Below are positions 1-5,086 of a DNA stretch of 8,338 nt, in pieces (the first letter of the stretch is position 1; each line of letters opens with the position of its first letter). Below the pieces are notes generated by a model that did no database searches, was not told the DNA's origin, and saw nothing but the letters and a program-made list of their open reading frames with translations. This DNA comes from F23-D06 sp947165685 (GTDB lineage Bacteria; Bacteroidota; Bacteroidia; Bacteroidales; WCHB1-69). The stretch covers positions 1 to 8,338 of the forward strand of contig CAMVBK010000089.1 in assembly GCA_947165685.1 (NCBI GenBank). Reading direction: 5' to 3'. Position numbers and translations under genes: made by a program.

Positions 1-8
1 GTCGCATG

Positions 9-54
9 AAAAAGAGGATGTGCCAAAACGTGACTTTTGACACACCCTCTTTTT
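9..54 (-). terminator. Long hairpin terminator at the end of the SIMPL gene
   Basis: Arms 9-28 and 35-54 pair over 20 positions with two mismatches (18/45 and 23/40) around a 6-base loop (29-34). The A-tract at 9-13 gives a U-tract when read leftward, so this fits an intrinsic terminator for the minus-strand SIMPL gene, whose stop codon (54-56) overlaps the base of the stem. The T-run at 50-55 gives the same arrangement rightward, so it could also stop transcription coming from the left of the window. Termination in both directions is inferred from symmetry. Confidence 0.75.
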
Positions 55-791
55 TATTTCACATAATACGTGAGCCGCATGTTTATACTGGCCCGTTTCT
101 CTTTGGAGGAGGTATTGAATGCACCGCCCCAAGTGTAAGACTCTTCGGAAGAGTTGGGTTTGGTAATTTGGAACACGCCCATGTTCGCGCTCTTGAGATC
201 GCCTAACTTGGCACCGGCGTTCTTGGTAATGGTCTCCGCACGGTTCCGGGCATCCTGCGAGGCTTCGGCAAGCATCTGCATCTTCAAATCCGACAGTTTC
301 GTGTAGTAGTACTCCGGATTGTCGTTGTTAATCATGATGTTCTGGTCGTAGAGCTCAGCGATGTCACGGGTGAGCGCCTCGATTTTCTCGATGTCGCGTG
401 ACTCGATGCGCACCACCTGTCTGGCCTCGTAGCCCGTCTGAACCTGGTGCCAATTCCCCTTGTCGTCATAAAAGCTGTCGTAGGTCGGACCAGTGGTGAT
501 TTTCTTGAAATCCACCTCTTTGTCGGGAATGCCCGCGTTTTTGAGATAGGCCTTCACCACTTCGTTCTGTCCCTTCAGTTTGGAATAGGCCTCCTTCATG
601 TCGCCGGCTTCGGCTGAATAGTAGAATTCCCACACGATAAGGTCGGAAGTGAAGTCCTTCTCCACCAAACCGACAACGGATACCGTTTTTTGCGGCTTTT
701 TGGTTTGATAAAAGGCCACACCAATGGCTATGGCGGCCAAAAACAACCCGATGCTGGCGATAATCGCAATGACAACTGCTTTGTTTTTCAT
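54..791 (-). CDS. Membrane-anchored SIMPL-domain (DUF541) protein
   Basis: This encodes 245 residues. A short basic start (MKNK) is followed by a single hydrophobic helix at about residues 5-28 with no clear cleavage site, so it is probably an N-terminal anchor with the rest in the periplasm. Residues 36-245 resemble the SIMPL/DUF541 family: an opening VSVVG strand, a charged helical middle, and the A-x3-A-x-x-RAE-x-I helix with the following AGAKLGDL segment (about 175-199), ending in a beta strand. The biochemical role of the family is poorly defined; members have been linked to envelope stress and protein interaction. The ATG at 789-791 is chosen because the longer reading frame would put 36 non-conserved residues, encoded by a repeat array, ahead of the membrane helix. 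No Shine-Dalgarno or TAnnTTTG promoter is visible upstream. It is divergent from the T9SS genes and probably monocistronic. Confidence 0.85.
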   Translation of the reverse strand: MKNKAVVIAIIASIGLFLAAIAIGVAFYQTKKPQKTVSVVGLVEKDFTSDLIVWEFYYSAEAGDMKEAYSKLKGQNEVVKAYLKNAGIPDKEVDFKKITTGPTYDSFYDDKGNWHQVQTGYEARQVVRIESRDIEKIEALTRDIAELYDQNIMINNDNPEYYYTKLSDLKMQMLAEASQDARNRAETITKNAGAKLGDLKSANMGVFQITKPNSSEESYTWGGAFNTSSKEKRASINMRLTYYVK

Positions 792-888
792 ATTCGGTGA
801 ATTTTTGATTGTTGAAAAAAACGCTGTATAACGCACCGGCAGGGGATTTATTGTGTGGGGTGGTGGTTTGTGACTTGTGATGAAGAAA

Positions 889-930
889 TCACGATTCACC
901 GATCACTGTTCACCAATCACTATTCACAAA
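889..930 (+). repeat. TCACNNN heptamer array, upstream copy
   Basis: Six consecutive 7-base units begin with TCAC (starts 889, 896, 903, 910, 917, 924), the last four bases running into an A-tract. Bases 901-927 match 4506-4532 at 26 of 27 positions. On the minus strand just to the left, 880-867 reads as two further TCACAAN units pointing the other way, and GTGAT/ATCAC around 876-892 could form a small hairpin. The array occupies the place where a -33 promoter element would be expected for the next gene. Its function is unknown. Confidence 0.8.
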
Positions 931-936
931 AAAATG

Positions 937-944
937 TATATTTG
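937..944 (+). promoter_or_regulatory. Bacteroidota -7 promoter element of the T9SS gene pair
   Basis: TATATTTG matches the Bacteroidota primary sigma-factor -7 consensus TAnnTTTG exactly and is followed by CCGC. Transcription would start near 950, giving a leader of only about 15 bases before the ATG at 966. No good -33 TTTG is seen at the usual distance; that stretch is filled by the heptamer array. The same TTTGCCGC ending occurs in the promoter ahead of hndB. Confidence 0.6.
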
Positions 945-965
945 CCGCATCAAAATCATCGCGTT

Positions 966-1841
966 ATGAAAAAGTTATCCATCATCATCGCCCTTGTGCT
1001 GTGGGTGGGGGGCGCGCAGGTCGCGGAAGCGCAGAACATGTACCGGAACTATTCTTCAACAACCATTCCGAGTCCTGAAAGTGCTGTTTCGTTGGTACAC
1101 AGCAACGGGCATTTGTATTATTTTCAGACGGGGAAGGCAATTTCCTCTCCCTGGGGACTTTCTATTGCTGAGGTAGATCCCTATTCCTTGACGCTTGGAC
1201 TTAACGTAGGTCAGCTTGGAGGGGCTTTCAGTGGCGCCACGCCATGCCAAAGCCTACAATATCCATACGTGGATATATATTACAACAGTTTGGAAATGAA
1301 AAATTTAGCATACAACTACTATAATCCGTGTCTCCCTGTTCTCATAGCGGGAGTGAATGGGAGTGGATGTGTCCTAACCGAAACCTATGACATATTAGCG
1401 TCCTCCTGCGACAGGCCTTTGGATGTAAACGTTGTACAAGCATCTCCTATTCCTCAACCCTATACTATAAACAATGGTTCGATGGATAAGAACTTTAACC
1501 CATTTCCAATTACTTTTAGTACGGATTTTTTGTCAATGCAGTATTTATGTGATGAACCGAGTGCCTGCTCGCATCAGTTTGGCGGCAAATCAATACGAAA
1601 CACATTGCTCAATAAAGAATCTGTAAGAGAGATTATCATTGAGGGCGACAACCAGTTCATATGTGAGGGCTTTGATGGGAACATTCAATATTCGCTGTAT
1701 GATATGGCGGGAAAACTTCTGCAAAAGGGAACTATCCGAAACGGAGAACGCAACCATTTGAATGTTTCGGAAGGTGTGTATTTGATTAGAGCTTTTGATA
1801 CTTCCCACAGCTTGGTGGTGAAGAAAGTTGTGATATTTTAA
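966..1841 (+). CDS. Secreted protein with type A T9SS sorting domain, function unknown
   Basis: This encodes 291 residues. Residues 1-23 form a typical signal peptide (MKK, hydrophobic core, AEAQ end), which decides the ATG at 966 over upstream starts. Residues about 24-205 match no family I recognise; they are rich in Tyr, Ser and Asn and contain seven cysteines, including the pair in LCDEPSAC (195-201), consistent with an extracellular, perhaps disulfide-bonded domain. Residues about 221-291 look like the T9SS type A C-terminal sorting domain: the strand IQYSLYDMAGKLL, then GVYLIRAF and a final VKKVVIF. The protein should cross the outer membrane through the Por/Spr machinery and be released or attached to the surface. 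It is short for such cargo, so it may be a reduced member of a longer family. It lies 5 bases ahead of the type B sorted protein, and co-transcription is likely. Confidence 0.8.
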   Translation: MKKLSIIIALVLWVGGAQVAEAQNMYRNYSSTTIPSPESAVSLVHSNGHLYYFQTGKAISSPWGLSIAEVDPYSLTLGLNVGQLGGAFSGATPCQSLQYPYVDIYYNSLEMKNLAYNYYNPCLPVLIAGVNGSGCVLTETYDILASSCDRPLDVNVVQASPIPQPYTINNGSMDKNFNPFPITFSTDFLSMQYLCDEPSACSHQFGGKSIRNTLLNKESVREIIIEGDNQFICEGFDGNIQYSLYDMAGKLLQKGTIRNGERNHLNVSEGVYLIRAFDTSHSLVVKKVVIF

Positions 1842-1846
1842 GAGGA

Positions 1847-4438
1847 ATGAAACTGTTTCGATTTATCTTTTTCCTTTATTGCTACTTTATGTTGTGCGGA
1901 AAAATTTCCGCCCAAAACGAGGGCAAGGAGTTCTGGTTTACATGCGGGGTAAAGTACGAAATATGGCCTTTCGCTGGAATTGAGCCTGTTGATTCCGCTA
2001 TAATTTACATTTTAGGACACCATTCTTGTACAGGTTATGTGCAAAATCCGTATTCTTCCTTTTATGTGCCTTTTGACATTTACCCTGATTCGTTAATTAC
2101 TGTTAAGATCCCTGTCAATGAGCTTTTTCAATTGGTATCAGATTTCATGTTTATTCCTTTTTCTGCCATTCAAGGTGCGACTATTGTTATCCGTACAACC
2201 GAAAATGTTCAAGTTTGGTGCCAGTCTCCAAGGTTCACCGATTATAACATATCTTATCCAGCACTTGACCCCTCTTTGATGTCTCATGAGTATCCATTTA
2301 AAATGCAATTGTTCCCTGTAGATTTTTATAAAAAACATTATCAAGTACCACCATATAACCATGAATTCCTTTATTATGTGATTGCTGTATCGGACAGCAC
2401 GCAAGTTTTTTTCAATAATGACACTACGTTATTAAATACGGGGGAAATGTGTGTCATCAACGGGTACAATCCCATCATGGGTGATATTCAAACGAACTGT
2501 AAAAAAATCATTGTATATACAGGTTTTCATTTTACTACATCATACGGCAGTTTGCCAGAATATAAGATGCGCTATGGTACAACTTTTCTTTTGCGCGCTT
2601 TGAAGAACAAATTGTTCTTTTCAAAACATTCTGTGTTTACTTTTTCTGAATGGGATGAAGAAGAAATTTTGAATGTCGTGAGTTACCCGAATGCGAACAA
2701 TCCCAATGTTTACACCTATCACAGCAATTACCATGATCCTTCCAACACAACACAACCAGACTCTGTGATTTATGCGTATGTTCAAGTTTCGTCACCAAGC
2801 CGTGCAAAACATAATGTTTTTTATAACTCTTCTTCTATTGTCCAAGATGCATTCGGTTTTTTTGTTAAGTCCGATAACTATTTGTACACTCATCCCACGG
2901 AAAAAATGGCCACCCATTGGGATTTTCCTATCACTAAAAACAATTTTCTTATTTCCGCTCCACCAATAGATACTAATTATATTGATTTGACCATATATGT
3001 CCATGCAAACGGGCTTTCCTCGACATACTTGAACGGTCAGCTGATCCCGCCAGAAGCTTTTGAACCTTTCCCTTGGACAAACGGCGAGTATTACTCGACC
3101 CAATTTGCATGGTATAGCTGCGACAGTCTTCCAGATTATATCACAATTGATAATCCTAATGGTTTTACCGGATATGTGTATGAAATAGGTTATTCTTTTA
3201 TTGATGTTCCACATTATCCACCGGAACAGAACCCTGCATTGTATGTGTTTTATTTTATGGACAATTCTTCCCCATACAACTATTTGGAATCCCCTTACCC
3301 TCACTCTAATCTCAGCATTATTGACTCGGATTTGGTTCACCGCTGCCTCGGCGACACCCTGTCCCTCCTCGTCGAGCACAATCCCGACTCGGTGCCCGTG
3401 GAGTGGATCGTCGATGGGGTCTCCCACCTTGGCGACGCCTACTCGTTCCTGCTCGCCGCCTTGGACACCTTCACTGTACAGTGCATCCTCCACTACGACT
3501 GCCCCGACACCACCACGACCTTCGTGGCCGTGGTGCCGCCACCGCTGCTCACCGCCGCGCACGACACCACCGTGTGCGCCGGTGCGACCCTCTCCGTGGA
3601 ACAGCCGGATGCACTCTCCTACCTCTGGAGCAACGGCGCGACCACGCCCGCCATCACCGTGGATTCCGCCGGCACCTACCAGGTGGCCGTCACCAACATC
3701 GGCTGCCGCGCCGAGAGCGACAGCTTCCACGTCAGCCTCTATGGGCAGTCCTCCGTCGATTTCGGCCACGACAGCATCCTCTGCGAGTTAGCCACGCTGC
3801 TGTTGGATGCCTCCCAGCCGCACCCCGCGCAGTACCTCTGGCAGGACAACAGCACCAACACCACCTACACGGTGTATGAGGACGGCGAGTACTGGGTGGT
3901 CGTCACCGACCACTGCCTCGGGGCAAGCGACACCATCAACATCGGCTACCTGAAGGATTTCACCGTGAGTCTCGGTCCCGACACGACGCTGTGCGAGGGC
4001 AAAACCTTGACCCTCAGCGCGGAGACACCCTACTGCAACTATCTGTGGCAGGACGGCAGCACACAGCCAGTCTATGTGGTGCGCGGGCCGGGGACGTACA
4101 GCGTGGAGGTGAGCAACAGGTGCTTCAGCCACTGGGACGCGGTGAACGTCGATTACGAGCACTGCGCGCAGGAACTCTACCTGCCCAACGCCTTCACCCC
4201 GGGTCCTGACGCGCTGAACTCAGTGTTTCTTCCGGTGTTCAGCTACCCCGACGAAATCGAGGAGTATCGGATGGAGATTTACAACCGCTGGGGCGGTTTG
4301 GTGTTCCGCACGGAGGAAAAAACCTTCGGCTGGGACGGCGCGAACGCCATCGACGGGATCTATGCGGTGACGGTGCGCTACAAGTCGCGCGGGGAAAAGG
4401 CGAAGACGGTGACAGGCAGCGTGACGGTGGTGCGGTGA
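1847..4438 (+). CDS. Large T9SS surface protein: IgGFc-binding-like N-terminus, Ig/PKD-like repeats, type B sorting domain
   Basis: This encodes 863 residues. Residues 1-23 are a signal peptide ending in ISAQ. The mature start NEGKEFWF and the beta-rich region to about 450 resemble the N-terminal domain of Bacteroidota IgGFc-binding-type proteins, suggesting an adhesin-like role (inference). Residues 495-563 resemble a PKD/Ig-like domain. Three related Ig-like modules follow (about 571-631, 638-700, 706-770), each with a YLW-x-[DN]-x-[AS]-T signature at 592, 663 and 732 and a GTY/GEY strand. Residues 776-863 are the gliding-motility-associated (CHU_C, T9SS type B) domain: LPNAFTPG, EEYRMEIYNRWGGLVF, GWDG and a final TGSVTVV. 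The start is set by the signal peptide; GAGGA directly abuts the ATG, too close for an ideal ribosome site. Base composition changes sharply near 3340, from about 32-37% to 62-68% G+C by hand count of sample lines. Confidence 0.88.
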   Translation: MKLFRFIFFLYCYFMLCGKISAQNEGKEFWFTCGVKYEIWPFAGIEPVDSAIIYILGHHSCTGYVQNPYSSFYVPFDIYPDSLITVKIPVNELFQLVSDFMFIPFSAIQGATIVIRTTENVQVWCQSPRFTDYNISYPALDPSLMSHEYPFKMQLFPVDFYKKHYQVPPYNHEFLYYVIAVSDSTQVFFNNDTTLLNTGEMCVINGYNPIMGDIQTNCKKIIVYTGFHFTTSYGSLPEYKMRYGTTFLLRALKNKLFFSKHSVFTFSEWDEEEILNVVSYPNANNPNVYTYHSNYHDPSNTTQPDSVIYAYVQVSSPSRAKHNVFYNSSSIVQDAFGFFVKSDNYLYTHPTEKMATHWDFPITKNNFLISAPPIDTNYIDLTIYVHANGLSSTYLNGQLIPPEAFEPFPWTNGEYYSTQFAWYSCDSLPDYITIDNPNGFTGYVYEIGYSFIDVPHYPPEQNPALYVFYFMDNSSPYNYLESPYPHSNLSIIDSDLVHRCLGDTLSLLVEHNPDSVPVEWIVDGVSHLGDAYSFLLAALDTFTVQCILHYDCPDTTTTFVAVVPPPLLTAAHDTTVCAGATLSVEQPDALSYLWSNGATTPAITVDSAGTYQVAVTNIGCRAESDSFHVSLYGQSSVDFGHDSILCELATLLLDASQPHPAQYLWQDNSTNTTYTVYEDGEYWVVVTDHCLGASDTINIGYLKDFTVSLGPDTTLCEGKTLTLSAETPYCNYLWQDGSTQPVYVVRGPGTYSVEVSNRCFSHWDAVNVDYEHCAQELYLPNAFTPGPDALNSVFLPVFSYPDEIEEYRMEIYNRWGGLVFRTEEKTFGWDGANAIDGIYAVTVRYKSRGEKAKTVTGSVTVVR
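3557..4156 (+). repeat. Three tandem Ig-like modules within the large T9SS protein
   Basis: Three modules of about 61-65 residues occur in tandem (nt about 3557-3739, 3758-3946, 3962-4156). Each begins with a D-[ST]-x-[LV]-C segment, has a central YLW motif followed by a Ser/Thr-rich turn (SNGATT, QDNSTN, QDGSTQ), and ends in a [GE]-[TE]-Y strand leading to a second cysteine. The paired cysteines (577/620, 646/690, 716/759) could form one disulfide per module, as expected for an extracellular stalk. The copies are diverged at DNA level, so the duplication is not recent. Confidence 0.7.
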
Positions 4439-4439
4439 C

Positions 4440-4495
4440 AATTGAGAATTGAGAATTAAGAACTGAGAATTAAGAACTGAGAATTAAGAATTGAT
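4440..4495 (+). repeat. AATTRAG/AACTGAG heptamer array
   Basis: Eight consecutive 7-base units begin two bases after the stop codon of the large T9SS gene: AATTGAG twice, then AATTAAG and AACTGAG alternating, ending in AATTGAT. The regular 7-base period and the alternation (AATTAAG, AACTGAG, AATTAAG, AACTGAG, AATTAAG) suggest growth by slippage, partly in 14-base steps. No hairpin is evident, so it is not a standard terminator. Confidence 0.8.
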
Positions 4496-4507
4496 GAGAA
4501 CTGCAGA

Positions 4508-4535
4508 TCACTATTCACCAATCACTATTCACCTT
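4508..4535 (+). repeat. TCACNNN heptamer array, downstream copy
   Basis: Four 7-base units begin at 4508, 4515, 4522 and 4529 (TCACTAT, TCACCAA, TCACTAT, TCACCTT). Bases 4506-4532 match 901-927 at 26 of 27 positions, in the same orientation. Together with the upstream copy it brackets the two T9SS genes. It lies about 50 bases upstream of the hydrogenase promoter element. Confidence 0.8.
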
Positions 4536-4586
4536 ACCCCCGAAAAATCCCCACTTTTTTTGATGGTCCCATATCACTTTTTTTTA

Positions 4587-4594
4587 TACCTTTG
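4587..4594 (+). promoter_or_regulatory. Bacteroidota -7 promoter element of the hydrogenase operon
   Basis: TACCTTTG matches TAnnTTTG and is followed by CCGCGC, close to the element ahead of the T9SS genes. A TTTG at 4559-4562 could serve as the -33 element, but the spacing to the -7 box (24 bases) is longer than usual, so that half is uncertain. Transcription would start near 4600, giving an AT-rich leader of about 70 bases before the hndB ATG at 4673. No riboswitch or operator is recognisable in the leader. Confidence 0.55.
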
Positions 4595-4672
4595 CCGCGC
4601 GAAAATTATGTGCAAAAATTTGTCCTAATTTACAAGCAAACAATAAAATATCAACTTACCAAATTTTATAGT

Positions 4673-5068
4673 ATGGAAAAAATAAAATCATTGGCAGATC
4701 TCAAGAAAAAGAGAGAAGAGTTGCAGTCCAAGCTTGAACTGCGCGAGGAAGGCGAAAACGTCGAAAACCTCGTGCAAATCAAGGTTGCCATGGCCACCTG
4801 CGGTATCGCCTCCGGCGCAAAGCAGACCATGGAAGCCATCATTGAGGAATGCAGCAAGCAGAACGTCAAGGCTGTTGTCACTCAAACCGGTTGCATGGGC
4901 TACTGCTATGCCGAACCGACCGTCGAAGTGAAGAAACCCGGTCACGACCCCATCGTCTTCGGACACGTGGACACCAAGAAGGGTCAGGAGCTCGTCACCA
5001 AGTACATCATGCACGACGAGATTCTGGAAGGCGTCATTCCGGTCAATTATGAAAAAATCGACAAATAA
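4673..5068 (+). CDS. hndB: HndB-type (2Fe-2S) ferredoxin-domain subunit of [FeFe] hydrogenase
   Basis: This encodes 131 residues, about the usual length for HndB-like subunits of NAD(P)-linked [FeFe] hydrogenases. Residues 1-30 are charged and probably helical. Residues 35-125 form a thioredoxin-like ferredoxin domain with the family segments MATCGIASGAK (40-50), TGCMGYCYAEP (72-82) and a final HDEILEGVIPV. Cysteines are at 43, 60, 74 and 78; three sit at canonical cluster positions, while the usual second ligand position is occupied by a non-cysteine, as I recall is common in this family. The protein is cytoplasmic and probably relays electrons within the complex. The ATG at 4673 is chosen because a longer frame from a TTG at 4592 would start inside the promoter. 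No Shine-Dalgarno is present; the start lies in an AT-rich leader. It is the first gene of the operon, 18 bases ahead of hndC. The name follows the Desulfovibrio Hnd nomenclature. Confidence 0.92.
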   Translation: MEKIKSLADLKKKREELQSKLELREEGENVENLVQIKVAMATCGIASGAKQTMEAIIEECSKQNVKAVVTQTGCMGYCYAEPTVEVKKPGHDPIVFGHVDTKKGQELVTKYIMHDEILEGVIPVNYEKIDK

Positions 5069-5073
5069 CCAAT

Positions 5074-5081
5074 AAGGAGGT
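5074..5081 (+). promoter_or_regulatory. Strong ribosome binding site of hndC
   Basis: AAGGAGGT, a full Shine-Dalgarno match, ends 5 bases before the ATG at 5087. Such strong sites are uncommon in Bacteroidota, and the neighbouring genes lack one this good. It supports the chosen start and suggests efficient translation of this internal operon gene. Confidence 0.8.
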
Positions 5082-5086
5082 CAGTT

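Larger units (their letters stand above)
776..965. other. Divergent intergenic region between SIMPL and T9SS genes
   Basis: The noncoding part (792-965) separates the leftward SIMPL gene from the rightward T9SS pair; 776-791 is the start of the SIMPL gene. Besides the heptamer array and the rightward -7 element it holds GTGA-type units of opposite orientation at 867-880. I see no TAnnTTTG box on the minus strand, so the SIMPL promoter is unassigned. Confidence 0.5.

Noticed and set aside
889..930. CRISPR array
   Set aside because: Units are 7 bases with no spacers of constant length, and there are no cas genes nearby.
855..965. Upstream extensions of the SIMPL and first T9SS genes into the intergenic region
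   Set aside because: They would place repeat-encoded residues ahead of a membrane helix or signal peptide; the internal ATG codons at 791 (minus) and 966 (plus) fit the protein features.
2792..3769. 325-codon minus-strand frame across the composition break in the T9SS gene
   Set aside because: Low-complexity Gly/Val-rich translation in its GC-rich part and no domain features; the plus-strand frame has recognisable domains throughout.
3201..3879. Pro/Ser/Arg-rich plus-strand frames in the other two phases of the T9SS gene
   Set aside because: Composition typical of out-of-frame reading of GC-rich DNA; they overlap the Ig-like modules in the true frame.
4551..4590. Possible terminator for the T9SS gene: ATGG/CCAT next to a T-run
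   Set aside because: A perfect pairing would need a 2-base loop, and the alternatives are 3-pair or bulged stems. The T-run may simply be part of the AT-rich promoter region.
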